Positions 20,549 through 31,905 of a stretch of DNA of 64,000 nucleotides are shown one piece after another (within the stretch, counting starts at the first letter, position 1; every line of letters starts with the position of its first letter). The stretch is from Tritrichomonas musculus (lineage: Eukaryota > Parabasalia > Tritrichomonadida > Tritrichomonadidae). The position numbers and the translations under genes are program-made. The stretch spans positions 7,192,001-7,256,000 of the forward strand of contig JAPFFF010000003.1 of assembly GCA_039105265.1 (NCBI GenBank). The letters run 5' to 3'. The notes beneath the pieces are model-generated. The model ran no database searches. It had not been told where the DNA came from and saw only the letters and a list, made by a program, of their open reading frames with translations.

Positions 20549-20877
20549 ATGATTGAAAATTGTAACGGTTTTATCAGAAAATATATAATATATTTTATGC
20601 AAAATTTAACTCTCATATCGTTAGACCTTCTATCTCTCTCAACAATTTCAACATTCTATTTGATCACTCAAAGAGATTTTAAGAAGACTTCTTTTATTCT
20701 CAATTCATTCTTTTCTAATTCTTTTTCTACCATAATTTATTCTTACAATCAAAGGCATTCATCGTTGATACATAGCAATTCTTTTTCTCATATTCTTAAT
20801 ACTCCAATTGTTTTTACCAGAAACATACTTAATAAAACAATTTTGGATGATCCAAATTGGAACGAATATAATGAAGG

Positions 20878-21978
20878 TATTTTATGTTTTGACAAATCAA
20901 AAAAAAGTGTCATGTTAAGTTACACTTAACTTTTTATGTCGTCAAATATTTTTTAGAAATTTTTGAATATTTTTTTTCGGTGAAAATTTTTGATCAATAT
21001 ATTATTTGATATAACTCTCTTCATATGCTACAATTGAAAAGTTTTATATAATTTACTTTAAAAATATGAAATGCTCGCAATTCAATATGTATACTTTTTA
21101 TATGATAATATGGTTGGATAAGTGTAATTTTTGAAGACTATTCATTCATATAATAAAATAGTAAACGTTCATTGGAAAGATTATATTATTTTTTTTCTTA
21201 TTTTTAATGAATTTAGCTAGTTTTAAAATTATAAGTATTTTTCATTATGAAGATAATAAAAATACAATAAATATGAATTATAATAAAAAGCAGCATTTTG
21301 AAAATTCAAATTAATGATCGTTTCCCCACAACAAAAAAAAAGAAACATTTTTAGATATACACTTCTTTAAAATTACTCTCAATTTATGCCAATCAAATTC
21401 TTTCTTAAGACTAATTGCTAATAATAATAAATCATATATTATAATATTTTTTGTTTTATGGATTTGATGTGATATCATTTGTACAACGATCTTTATGAGA
21501 TTTTGTTCAGACACTTTTCATTCTACAAAAAAGTCATATGAAAAAATCTTTTGCAATCCCCAAATGTTACTGTTTATATATATAATTTAAAATCTGTTTT
21601 TATTTTATTATTAACTCATGAAAAATTATATATTAAAATTCTAAATTTATAAACCTGTGGTACACTTAAATGAAAATATAAACAATTCAGAGTTATTTTT
21701 TGATTATCTATTGGACAAATTCTAAACGTGCGTGCTAAAAAATAAACGCCAATAAAATGTAATAATGTATTTTTAGGAATCAAATAATATTATTTCAAAA
21801 CAAAAACAAAGTGGGTTTTGAATATATAAAAAATATTATAGAAGATTGTCTATTGGACCAATACGATCACTTTCTTTTGAAAAGTGAATACATTTTGATA
21901 AGTATATCTGTCTTAATAAAAAGTTAAGTATAACTTAACATGACACTTTTTTTTATTGATTTGTCAAAACATAAAATA
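20878..21978. repeat. inverted-repeat-bounded segment (about 1.1 kb)
   Basis: A 53-56-bp sequence, TATTTTATGTTTTGACAAAT through ACTTAAC, at 20878-20930 recurs inverted at 21923-21978. Each inner end has its own palindrome (GTTAAGTTACACTTAAC and GTTAAGTATAACTTAAC). The interior is AT-rich without a gene. It could be a non-autonomous transposon, but no clear target duplication is visible. The 126-codon open frame at 20549-20929 ends in the left repeat and is not convincingly a gene. Confidence 0.55.
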
Positions 21979-22121
21979 TTGTTAAGAATATTCATACTTT
22001 TATGTAATAATAAAATTGCACTCTATAATAGTTTCTATCATGATACACTTGAAGTTGGACACACTATATAATAAAATTTGTGATATTCATTATCTAGAGT
22101 TTCTTCCGTTATCAAACCTTA

Positions 22122-22562
22122 ATGAAAATGAGGTGTAAATACGTTACTTCGTTTACGTCGGTTGAAATCGGGAACCTTTTGATTCACTCATGTAACGTTA
22201 ATAGTAACGTTGTATCGATGGCTTCTGATGATTATGACAGTGGTAACAACCCAGCCTTAGTTTTTGTGCGTGACAAAGAGCTGAAAGTTGAAAACTTCTA
22301 CTTTTTCAGGAACAAATTGAATAACAACGGAAAATTTGCTAAAAGAAACGAAAACGGAAACAAAATAACAATCTCTCTTATCGATTGTTATGCGGATACT
22401 AATATCGACGGGCAATGGAAGCACGATTATGTGAAAACTCAAAATTGTCACTTTTCAAACCCAATTGAAAAGACCTTTCCACTCAGGCAATTGAATTTGA
22501 TATCAATGGTAGATATTAGTATCCGCATAACAATCGATAAGGTAGACTTGTTAATGGTTTAA
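22122..22562 (+). CDS. unrecognised 146-aa protein fragment containing a 30-bp inverted repeat
   Basis: Open frame with ordinary-looking amino-acid composition, richer in G+C than its flanks. The segment DSGNNPALVFVRDKELKVEN and the beta-like ISLIDCYADTNIDG suggest part of an extracellular beta-rich protein. A 30-bp sequence at 22377-22406 is repeated inverted at 22512-22541 inside the frame, so the 3' end may be an inversion artefact rather than the native C-terminus. No family recognised. Probably a gene fragment. Confidence 0.4.
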   Translation: MKMRCKYVTSFTSVEIGNLLIHSCNVNSNVVSMASDDYDSGNNPALVFVRDKELKVENFYFFRNKLNNNGKFAKRNENGNKITISLIDCYADTNIDGQWKHDYVKTQNCHFSNPIEKTFPLRQLNLISMVDISIRITIDKVDLLMV

Positions 22563-22624
22563 ATAAGGAGAATGAGTTAACGGTAGGCTCCGAGGCCATA
22601 AATGCCCTCCCAGCATACCACTAC

Positions 22625-22646
22625 TCCAGGGGTTCGCACCCCTGGA
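22625..22646. other. GC-rich hairpin
   Basis: A perfect stem CCAGGGGT/ACCCCTGG around a TCGC tetraloop (22626-22645), extended by one T-A pair. It sits in a 100-bp GC-rich patch (22590-22680) within AT-rich DNA. It resembles structured ends or terminators of mobile elements. Confidence 0.55.
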
Positions 22647-23129
22647 CCCCCTTCAGAAGGCCCCAAAAGCACCCACATTCAAAAAGTTCGCAACAAAAAA
22701 ATTCCAAACTAAAACTTTTATCGTCTCGTTATCAAAATTATTTTTAAAAAAAAAAAAAAAATTAAAAAAATTTAAAAATTTTTCTTGTTTTTTTGTCTAT
22801 ATAGTTCAGGTTTAAAAAATTCATTGAGACTCAGTAAAAAGAGGCCGAGTTTACAAATCAAGAATCTGTTCAAACTATTTGTAATGTATCTTTAATGAAT
22901 ATTTCTTTTTTCATTGTTTTTTATAAGATTTATTTCTCCGATCCATAAATCTCCATTTTAATTGAATAATCACGTTCAGCTCTCTCTTCTGATGCAGAAA
23001 TTTAATAAATTCTAGTGACCAATTTTGATATATTCTCCGTTTGACTTTTTCGTCATCCGAATAGTTTATAGCAGTTTTTTTTTTTTTTTTTTTTTTTTTT
23101 TGGGGGGGAGCTGCTAGATTAGTCATATG

Positions 23130-24420
23130 CTTTGTAATTATATTATTGCCTAACCTACTGGTCTATTGTCAACATCTTTTTCACTTTCATTAGTACTAGG
23201 AATATGAGTATTAGTATTATCAATAAATTGATTAGATATATAATATGTACTAGAATTATTTTGACCATAAGTATTTAGAGCCAAAGCATTAGATGGCGAC
23301 AAATATTTACATAACCATCTAATGTTTGTTTCTTTTTTCTTTTCATCTCACATTTTATTTGATTATTTATTTTGTACTTTTGTATTTATTGGTTCTTTTG
23401 ATTGAAAAAAAATCTTTTCTTTCGTTTTTTTTTTTAAAAAAGCTGATTTGCAAGTGGATTTTGTCTTTTCATATTAAAAATGTATATAAATTATAATATT
23501 TTTATCTCGAATTGGCTGATCAGCCAATTTTCATTTTATTGCATATTATAAGTTTTAATGTTTTTTTTTTTTTTTTTTTTTTTTTGAAAAAGAACCATTC
23601 CTTCCAGCATTCAAAAAAAAAAAAAAAAATAATTGATTATTGAGATTAGGCAGCACTCTTTTTTCATAAAATAATACAAATCTTTTCCTACTTGTCTTAT
23701 GTTAAATTTAATAATGTTTTGTTTTATTATTTACAAATAATGTTCTTCTATTAGAACAGCCTTAAAACAAGAAAAGTTATCTTCATGCAAAGATTTTGAG
23801 AAAGTCAATGTTGAAAAGGAATGGAAAGTATGCTTTCAGAGAACAATACCATATATTAGTGGATATGTTTTGAAATGCAACTATGATGCTTTGAAAAAAA
23901 TTAGATAACTCTTCTAGTTCATATTTTCAGAGTTTAATTCGGGATATTGCATTCTGGGAAAATTGGGATTACTAATAACAAATTGCTGTACAGTTAACCT
24001 ATTTGTCTTCCCCTTATCAGCCTGTAAATTTGCATAATTTATATCTTCTGAAAATTTTGGTATCATTTTAGATTCTATTTCTCCAGAAACTTTTTCTGTA
24101 ACTTCATGAAAATGAAATGTTGAAATAATAAAAAGATTTGATTTATCAAATATAAGTTTCTTGATCTAAGTCTTTTCCCGATTGATATCATTTTTGATAT
24201 AAATGAAGGCATCTCATTTGAGCAAGCTTTACGGGCTGATATATCAAGCTTTGATGAAAGAATTGCATGGGCTTAAGAAATAATTAAATTTATTTCATCA
24301 TTTTCTAGAATATCATTACAATTGTAATTTTTTGGAAAACATTTGTCTTGGTTATGAGTTCTTTAAGAAAATGCTTAACGTTCATCGCCTTGTTTTTGGA
24401 TCATTAACGGCATATCATAT
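23130..24420. other. degraded coding scraps, possibly transposon-derived
   Basis: Several short frames look formerly coding. One on the minus strand near 23140-23330 contains RWLCKYLSPSNALALNTYG. Two are on the plus strand: near 23755-23908 with ISGYVLKCNYDALKKI, and near 24178-24275 with FDINEGISFEQALRADISSF. All are broken by stops. ISGYVLKC is faintly like the YIAGYV motif of P-element/THAP-type transposases. Identification is weak. Long homopolymer runs (23074-23100, 23560-23585) lie nearby. Confidence 0.3.
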
Positions 24421-25336
24421 CATTGGACACCTATAATGTTGCTATAAGCTACCATTTGGCATAATAAAAGGACTCGATGTCCTTTTTGGAGGAACTTTTG
24501 ATCCGATTTTCCATACTTTCCTTTTTTTTTAAAAAAAGTATTATTTTTTTGTTTCAAAATTTTGAAACCGATTCTTACCGCCAGCTGCTGGGTCTCGACG
24601 CCCGCTAGGTGGTATGTAGTCTCGGTAAAAATTATGTAAAAATATAAAAAGATTTGTTTTTTCAATTATTTTATTAAGATTATTTTTTCTGAATGATTTC
24701 CACTTTTTGAAGGTTCTTCAGAAAAGACTAACTATACTTTAGTTGTTCCAAAGTTTCATTATATTACATGTTTGTGATATGAAATTGCAAGAAACATTTA
24801 ATCATAAGCTCTTTTTAATTCAAAATAAATATGAAAAAAGATTTCATTAAAAATGAAAAAAAAAAAAAAAAAAAAAAAAAGCTTGAATTAATCTCGAAGT
24901 GTATTTGCAATTCTCAAAAAACAGTATTATACAAAGAATTTGAAATGAAAAATATAGAAATATTCGTGATTTTGTTGTCAGCCATGAAATTTGGTTTTAA
25001 TATTGAAGATTTTTTTTTTGATATATCATAATAGAAAATGGACGAATAATGGAGAAAGATATTGACAAAGCTTTGAAATATTTAAGAATGTATACCATTT
25101 TATTTATTTTTTTGGTATTCAACAATTTTTGGATAGGTGAACATCCCTGCTAAATAATAAATGAGAACAATAGATGACTACCAATTACAGACGATGAAGA
25201 ATTGTAGAAAAAGAAAGATGCCACTTTTTCATGTTTTTTCATTGATATTGAATTAACAGCAATTATAAATTATTAATTAAAAGTTTGAAATGAAAAATAT
25301 ATTAAAAGAAAAAGAAAAATCTTATTTTTATTAAAA
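24421..25336. other. AT-rich intergenic DNA, no gene seen
   Basis: No convincing gene. A GC-rich patch (24570-24615, containing CAGCTGCTGGGTCTCGACG) and a long poly-A tract (24853-24880) are the only features. Confidence 0.55.
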
Positions 25337-26161
25337 TTAATATATTATAACTTTTGTTGCTGGTGGTATTGAGAGAATTCTTAGATCTATAAATGATGGG
25401 ATTGTGACTTGTGTTAGTGATGAGCATATAGCGAAAGCAGAATCTCCAATTGAAGTTACAGATGACCTAATTGATATTTGTCTTAATGATGAACATTTAA
25501 AGAAAGCATAACTTCCAATTGAAGTCACAGATGATGGAATTGATATTTGCGTTAATGATGAACATCCAGAGAAAGCAGAATCTCCAATTGAAGTTACAGA
25601 TGACGGAATCGATATTTGCTTTAATGATGAACATTTATAGAAAGCATAACTTCCAATTGAAGTTACAGAAGATGGAATTGATATTTGTGTTAATGATGAA
25701 CATTCAGAGAAAGCAGAATCTCCAATTGAAGTTACAGATGATGGAATTGATATTTGCTTTAATGATGAGCATTCAAAGAAAGTAGAACCTCCAACTGAAG
25801 TTACAGATGATGGAATTGATATTTGTTCTAGTGATGAATACCCTCTGAAAGCAGAATCTCCAATTAAAGCTACAGGTGATGTTATTGATATTTGTGTTAA
25901 TGATGAACATCCTATTTCACCATAATGTGCAATTGAAGTTACAGATGATGGAATTGTTATTGGTGATAAATTGGTATTTTCACTGAAAAGTTTATATGAT
26001 ATTTCATTTTCTTCTAATAACAAAAAATAAATAACTTCAATGTCATTATTTCTGGCTGCTTTTTTTAATGCTGTCTTATATAAAAAAAATTTGAAATATT
26101 GAAAAAATTGATTTGGATGAATGCCATAAAAACATTGAATATTTGAAATATCATAAAATAT
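25337..26161 (-). CDS. ankyrin repeat plus BspA-like LRR segment (3' part of the 27422 gene)
   Basis: Open from 26161 down to the stop at 25337 without an ATG in the upstream part. It opens with a single ankyrin-like repeat (KTALKKAARNNDIEVIYFLL), then eight or nine 23-residue BspA LRRs of the form SIPSSVTSIGDSAFSECSSL. The DUF3447 frame of 26211-27422 lies directly upstream on the same strand, and DUF3447 joined to LRR is also seen at 60769. So this is most simply the 3' portion of one gene, separated by a stop-rich spacer at about 26085-26210. The LRRs are nearly identical at DNA level (69-bp unit), implying recent expansion. Confidence 0.75.
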   Translation of the reverse strand: MFYDISNIQCFYGIHPNQFFQYFKFFLYKTALKKAARNNDIEVIYFLLLEENEISYKLFSENTNLSPITIPSSVTSIAHYGEIGCSSLTQISITSPVALIGDSAFRGYSSLEQISIPSSVTSVGGSTFFECSSLKQISIPSSVTSIGDSAFSECSSLTQISIPSSVTSIGSYAFYKCSSLKQISIPSSVTSIGDSAFSGCSSLTQISIPSSVTSIGSYAFFKCSSLRQISIRSSVTSIGDSAFAICSSLTQVTIPSFIDLRILSIPPATKVIIY

Positions 26162-26210
26162 TCATTTATTGAACAGACTTAAAATATTTTATGAAGTTAT
26201 CTTATTGAAT

Positions 26211-27422
26211 TCATGCTGTAGGAATTAGTTCTTCATTAAAATATTTGTGATTTGAAATAATTCTTAATTTGATTCCTTCTTCTTTCTCTTTTAATAAAAG
26301 GTTGAAAAGTTCGTTATATTCGTAAAGGCTTAAATAGAAGAATCCATGATCTTTGATAGTTTCTGTTTCAAAATAATAGTAGTTATGATATTTTATACAA
26401 TTAATAATAATCATTTCGTTTCGATTTGGATCTTTTTCTTCTTGAAACAGAAAATTATTTTGAATGTAGTCAGCGAAATCATTGTGATGACATTTAATTG
26501 ATTCAATAAAGCATCTCAAATATTCGTTATTTGGTTCGTTTAATTCTCCTTCATTTTTGTTCTCGAATTCGGGTCGACAAACGTTATTTGTTTCAAGAAT
26601 ATGAATCAGTTCTGCATTTTTTGAATGAATCACATAAAGCCACAGTGATGCTGTTAATTCAACTCCATTCATCATCAAGTATTGAAAAATTTGAATCGAT
26701 CCAAAAAAAGCCGAATATTCAATCAGCGTCGTATCATTTTGTTCGATTAAGAATGAATTTGTCTCAAAAATTGATGGTATAATTCGGCTTGAAAGTGAAC
26801 AGTTACTCCGAATCACATATAAAACAAATTCTTCAACTGAATCGTTTCGTATCATTGAGCAAATGTGTGAGTCATTTTCGCCTTCTTGGCGTTTCAATTC
26901 ATAATTGTCAAAAACATTTTCTGACTTATTTAAAAGTTCGTTTTTAACGTATTTCATTTTCTCTTCTCCAAAAAATTGTTCAAGCTCTGGATAGAAAAAG
27001 TGACAGTAACGGTTACCGTTAGTTTCTTGTTTACTCATCATCTCTTCGCAAATCTTGTCGGTCATTCTAATAACGTCATTCATCAATAGAAAATGAACGA
27101 GTAATTTGTTGTCTTCAAAAATATTAAAGATTTCTTCATTTGACAAGGTCTGTTTGATTTGAATTTTATACTGAAGAAGAAGTTGCTTAGTTCTGGTGAT
27201 GAAATTTGTATTGCGGTGGTGTTCGTCACTGATATTTTTGATGATTCGTAAAAATTCTTTCATACTTTAGTAATCTCCATCTTTGACTTCCTGCTTGATA
27301 ATTGGAGATAACCTTTCAAGATATTTTTCATCAGTTGTGTCGTCGAAATTATCATCTGAATTTTCTAGAAATTCGATAATAGCAGTGTAAAGCTTCTTCT
27401 TATTAGCAATATAGCTTTCCAT
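26211..27422 (-). pseudogene. DUF3447/ankyrin-type protein with one nonsense codon (5' part)
   Basis: A 404-codon frame from the Met at 27422 (MESYIANKKKLYTAII), interrupted by a single TAA at codon 52 (27269-27267). The DUF3447 hallmarks are all present: NEEIFNIFEDNKLLVHFL, ENDSHICSMIRNDSVEEFVLY, SIFETNSFLIEQ, LIEYSAFFGSIQIFQYLMMNGVEL and ESIKCHHNDFADYI. At the stop position the relatives at 34382 and 53127 have Glu, so GAA to TAA is likely. The final residues EELIPTA run into the spacer before the ankyrin/LRR part. These proteins are thought to be intracellular scaffolds, with no known catalytic activity. Confidence 0.75.
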
Positions 27423-28379
27423 TATTTGCAAAGAAAGAAAAAAAAATTCAGAGAAATTATAATTTGAGAGGTGTATTTTTCTCTGAATTTTTTATGGCAA
27501 CAATTCTTTATACAGAAATCTATTTTTGTTCTCTGAATTATAAAAGATATAAAAAAAAATTTTTTTAAACTGTTTTCAAACCAAACAACAAAACGGGCAA
27601 TCGTTAGATTGTATGATAATCATTCCATTTGAAGTGACCATATATCTAATTACTATTTTTATTATTATTTTGATTAAAAAAGAAAAAAAAAGCTAACTAA
27701 TTTAGATGCCTCTTTGTTAGCTCCAGAAGTGGAAATCTCAGATGGTTTTGAAAGTGATTCATATGCATCTTTTGATAATCATTTGAGAGATGAAGTACCT
27801 GAAAATGATCCTTTTGATAGGCTTCATACACTTAATTAAATAGCCAAAAATAAAAATGAGTTGTAAGACCGAACTAGCATTTATTTAAAATAACAATATT
27901 GCTTGAGTGTTCAATAACATTCTTCTTCTCGATTGTTATGTTTTTTCTTTTTTCAAAACAATAACAATCAGGCCAACTACCATGACACCCTCAAAGAAAA
28001 TTTGGTTAATAAAATAACTTGGATCGAATTATAAAGTTTGTAAAAATTAAAAATGTATTGTTGTAATTCTGAAAAAGCAAACAGAGAACATCATAAATGA
28101 ATTGCAATCAAAATTTTTAATTGGAGAATAAAATTTTCACCACATGAGAATAAAATTAGAATACTGACATACTATCCAATCAAATATAAATTATATTATT
28201 TTATAAGCTTGTAGGAAATTGATTTAGATAGCAAAGCCAATGAAAACGAGTTATAATTCAATTTAGATATGGTTAATGAAATGAGATAATTCAGTTAACA
28301 GAAAAACGTTACATTTAATTCTATAATTCTTAAACTTTTTCTAGGAATTATCTCTAATACAAGGCTATATATTTTTAAA
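27423..28379. other. intergenic DNA with one short coding scrap
   Basis: No full gene. A short acidic plus-strand frame near 27704-27838 (DASLLAPEVEISDGF to FDRLHTLN) looks like the end of a vanished gene. The rest is AT-rich. Confidence 0.5.
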
Positions 28380-30146
28380 ATGAATGTTGATTCTCAGAAT
28401 ACAATACTTATCCAACGATTACTTGATCAATTTAAAACTGTTTCTTCTGGCATCCAATTGATGAAAAGTTTCTTTGAAAAAATAAATTTTACCGAAATCG
28501 AAATGAAATGTCAAACATCAAATATACAAGATGTTCTTCAAAAAGAAAATCAAGACACCATCATCTCACTCATAAATGAATTTATAGGTTTTCATAAAAA
28601 ATATCTATCAATGGAATTAAATATTGAAATTCAATCAGAAGAACTAATTAAAACGATTAATTACTTAAAAGAGCATAATAATTTATTAAATCAAACAATA
28701 AAAGATCAAGCGCAGCATATTAATATCCTAACAGATTCAATTAATCAAATAAAGCATGAAAAAGAAGATTTGGCCAAACAAAATGATGAATTAAATATAA
28801 AGAATGTTAAAGAGGGAGATCTTATAAATACTTTACTAAATCAGCTCAGCACACTAAAAGATAATTTTGATAAAATTAAGAAATATGTCAACAAAGATCA
28901 AACTAACTCAGATCATCCCACAAATAAATCGCCTGATCATGAAAATTTATTAAATAAAACAATAAGTGACTTACAAAAACAAAAAGATTCATTAAATCAG
29001 GAGATCAATAATTTACATAATTATAATACTTCATTAGAACAAACAATAAATGAGCAAACACAACAAATTAAAGTTCTTCTTGATGAATCTAATCAAATTA
29101 AACAAGAAAAAGAAGATTTATCCAATGAAAATGATAGAAATTTAAACATAATAAGTACTTTATTGACTGAAGTGAGCAAACTCAAAGAATCTTTTAATAA
29201 TTTAAAACCTCTTGTCATTCATCGTCAAGATAAAAAAGAAACTGACAAGAAGGACCAAAATCAAACACAAAAATTTAAATTGTTTGAAATTCTTGATGAA
29301 AAAGAAATAAAAAATCTTGAAATCATTGAAGAAATTGGCTACGGCAAAGAAGGGAAAGTTTTTAAAGTTGCAAAGAAGAAGAATTATGCATTAAAAGTCA
29401 TGAAAGTCAATGACTGCACTGAAGTTGACTTTCATAAATTCATTGAACAATACGAAATCATGAATCTTTTTGATCATCCAAACATCGTCAAAACTTACGG
29501 AATTTTCTTAAGCACAAAAGACTCAGAACCATCGATTCTTCTTGAGTATTGTCCAATAAACTTAAGCAAGGCAATGAGAAGTAAGACTCTTACTAATGTC
29601 AACATCATCTGCGCAATTTATCAAATTGTTGAAGGAATGAAATACATCCACTTTCAAAAAGTTATTCATCGTGATTTGAAGCCTTCAAATATATTGATTG
29701 CTGAAGATGGAACCGTCAAAATCGGTGACTTTGGAATCTCCAAGTTGATGACTGTTGAAGAACAGTCAATGACAGGCGGAGTTGGAACTCAGAATTACAT
29801 GGCGCCTGAAGTTATGAATAAAGAAAAATCTGACGAAAAAGTGGACGTGTATTCATTCGGTGTTTTGCTCTTCTTTCTCTTGAATGATGGAAAATTGCCA
29901 GAATTTAGGATTCTTGACGTTTGCACAGGAATAATGGCCCAGATTCCTTCATCATTCACTCCTTTTGCAAAGGATTTGATCGAGTCATGCTGGAATTTCA
30001 CGCCAAATAAAAGACCAAGCTTCAATCAGATTTGTGATGATTTGATCAAAAATGATTTTAAATTGCTTCCTTTGACTGAAATGGAAATCGGTCAAGTTAA
30101 AGAATTTGTTAATAAGCATCAAAAATTAATTCCTTTAAAGTATTAA
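28380..30146 (+). CDS. coiled-coil protein kinase (TKL-like)
   Basis: An intact 588-residue kinase. An N-terminal coiled-coil region (about residues 1-300) carries two related heptad-rich blocks (NQTIKDQAQHINILTDS and EQTINEQTQQIKVLLDES). The kinase domain is complete: Gly loop IGYGKEGKVFKV (about 319), YALKVMKV (beta-3 Lys), HRDLKPSNILI (about 430), GDFGISKL (about 449), TGGVGTQNYMAPEVM (APE, about 474) and CWNFTPNKRPSF. All catalytic residues are present, so it should be active. The coiled coil suggests dimerisation. The 3' half and downstream flank are duplicated inverted at 39030-40276. Confidence 0.9.
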   Translation: MNVDSQNTILIQRLLDQFKTVSSGIQLMKSFFEKINFTEIEMKCQTSNIQDVLQKENQDTIISLINEFIGFHKKYLSMELNIEIQSEELIKTINYLKEHNNLLNQTIKDQAQHINILTDSINQIKHEKEDLAKQNDELNIKNVKEGDLINTLLNQLSTLKDNFDKIKKYVNKDQTNSDHPTNKSPDHENLLNKTISDLQKQKDSLNQEINNLHNYNTSLEQTINEQTQQIKVLLDESNQIKQEKEDLSNENDRNLNIISTLLTEVSKLKESFNNLKPLVIHRQDKKETDKKDQNQTQKFKLFEILDEKEIKNLEIIEEIGYGKEGKVFKVAKKKNYALKVMKVNDCTEVDFHKFIEQYEIMNLFDHPNIVKTYGIFLSTKDSEPSILLEYCPINLSKAMRSKTLTNVNIICAIYQIVEGMKYIHFQKVIHRDLKPSNILIAEDGTVKIGDFGISKLMTVEEQSMTGGVGTQNYMAPEVMNKEKSDEKVDVYSFGVLLFFLLNDGKLPEFRILDVCTGIMAQIPSSFTPFAKDLIESCWNFTPNKRPSFNQICDDLIKNDFKLLPLTEMEIGQVKEFVNKHQKLIPLKY

Positions 30147-30262
30147 TAAACAACCTTTTAATTTTCAGTAATTTCATTTATGCATATTTCTCTTTTTGAA
30201 AGCTAAAAATAAATAATTTTATTCTACTATTCAATTTCATAATATTTCAAATTCATGAGTTT
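29016..30262 (+). repeat. 1,247-bp arm of long inverted duplication
   Basis: Covers the last two-thirds of the kinase gene plus 116 bp of 3' flank. It is nearly identical to the reverse complement of 39030-40276 and of equal length. The duplicate breaks within the coiled coil, at CATAATTATAAT. Confidence 0.92.
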
Positions 30263-30269
30263 AAAATAT

Positions 30270-30834
30270 AATGAAAATTGCCAGAATAATCAACATTGTG
30301 ATTTTCCTCTATGATCACTTTCTTGATAGGTTCTTCATATCGATTGATGCATTCCCATTCTGAATACCTCGGTGGATCTTGGTTATTTGGAACAATCTTC
30401 GTGTTGATTTAGGGTATCAATATAGTGATGATTTGAAGACACGATACAAAGTCACTGTCGATCAAGAACGAAAAATTATCAGAGATCTTCGAACAGGAGA
30501 AAACATCGAAGTATCGCCATGGTACAATTCATCAGAAGAACGTATAACAGAGGCTGGCCATTTATCAGAAGAAATTCAAACAAGGAATAGAATATTTGAA
30601 AGAAAAGAGGTTGAACATCATAAAGGGCATGGCGTTTTTGGTGGAAAAGATCACACGTATTATAAAATATTTCATACAACATATCAAGAACAAAGAATTA
30701 ACAAATATGATTATGACGGAAATAAAACAGATGGAAAGTGGTTTTTTGTTCCTGGTACATTAGTCACGACCCAAGTTGGAGGAGGTGAAGAAGGAGGCCA
30801 TACAGAAGGCTATGATAACAAATGCTTACAATAA
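30270..30834 (+). pseudogene. C-terminal AIG1-type GTPase remnant with a local inversion
   Basis: The plus strand from about 30391 encodes DLGYQYSDDLKTRYKVTVDQ then GENIEVSPWYNSSEERI and a Gly/Glu-rich end, resembling the C-terminal extension of trichomonad AIG1-like GTPases. The matching upstream piece (PPRYSEWECINRYEEPIKKV, IIEENHNVD) is read from the minus strand of 30285-30385. A block of about 100 bp has therefore been inverted, directly beside the end of the kinase inverted-repeat arm (30262). No GTPase domain is present here. The family assignment of this C-terminal region is tentative. Confidence 0.5.
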
Positions 30835-31259
30835 TTCTAACATACCTTTTCAACTCCAATTTAATTAAAAATTTAATTAATTACATATTATTTTTAATAA
30901 CATATGATTCATTTTAAAGTTCAATTATATGAAATAATCTGGATTTTAAATCAATGATTAATTTTCAGTTCAAACTTTTTCAACTCGAATTTAATAAAAA
31001 ATTATATTAATAATATATTTCCATATTTGATCAAGAACTATTTCAAGGAATTAAATAGAGAATTGATAACGATACAAGTTAACTTGATTTTCATTTTCTA
31101 ATAGAACATAAATAACATCAATTAATTTCTTTAATGTATGAAAAAGGAAATGAATAAAAATTCACATACATTTATATGATCATTTTAATTTGCTTATTTC
31201 TTTGATAGATTTGTTATTCTGATATCAATTATCAGGTTTGGCACTTTTTTTAACTCAGA
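30835..31259. other. AT-rich intergenic DNA, no gene seen
   Basis: Nothing coding. Two similar phrases, CTTTTTCAACTCGAATTTAA and CCTTTTCAACTCCAATTTAA, recur about 130 bp apart. Confidence 0.55.
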
Positions 31260-31905
31260 TTTTAGACTATAATTACTTCTTCTTTAACTTCAATTGGGCA
31301 AGGAGCTTTTATTAACTGTTCATTGCTATCAGTATTACCAATTCCGTCATCTGTAACATCAATTGGTATAGATGCTTTCAATCATTGTTTAAATTTGAAA
31401 GAAATGCCAATTCCATCTATTAGGCTAATTCATCAATGCACTTTTTTAAATTGTTCATCATTGAAAGAAATATCAATTCCTTCTTCAGTAAGATTTATAG
31501 ATGAATACGCATTCCAAGGTTGTTTATTAGTTGAATAGTTATCTATTCCTTCATCTGTGGTACAAATAAAGCCATTTGCATTTAGTAAAATTGCTTTTTT
31601 GACTGATATTGAGCCATTTGCATTCAATAAAATGCATTGAAGATCATTTATTTTGGCAATGTGAATCACTTAAAAGAGTATCAATTCCTTCTTCTGTGAC
31701 AACTATTTGTCAATTCGCTTTTAAAGAATGAATTTCACTTGAAAAAATGGAATTTCTTTCATTAGTTTCTATAAATGGTCCACATTCATTTGGTAAATGC
31801 ACTTCATTGAAAAAAATTGAAATTGCTCCATCACTGAAATCAATTGGGGCATTTGCATTCAATGAATGCTTTTCACTTAAGGAAATATCATTTTTTTTTT
31901 AATTT
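31260..31905 (+). pseudogene. BspA-like LRR remnant
   Basis: Repeats of the form IPSSVTSIGIDAFNHCLNL, ISIPSSVRFIDEYAF and SSLKEISIP are recognisable from about 31280 to 31540. Further copies to 31895 (SINSFFCDN-like, IEPFAFNK) lie in shifting frames with several stops. No start, DUF3447 domain or membrane segment is present. A decayed fragment of a BspA/LRR gene. Confidence 0.7.

Noticed and set aside
20549-20929. 126-codon frame as a gene
   Set aside because: Low-complexity Phe/Ser/Asn composition, ends inside an inverted repeat, no recognisable motif.
24570-24615. GC-rich patch as a tRNA or rRNA fragment
   Set aside because: No cloverleaf or recognisable rRNA core could be formed.
25519-25785. 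Met/Leu-rich 88-codon plus-strand frame
   Set aside because: Antisense of the repetitive LRR units.
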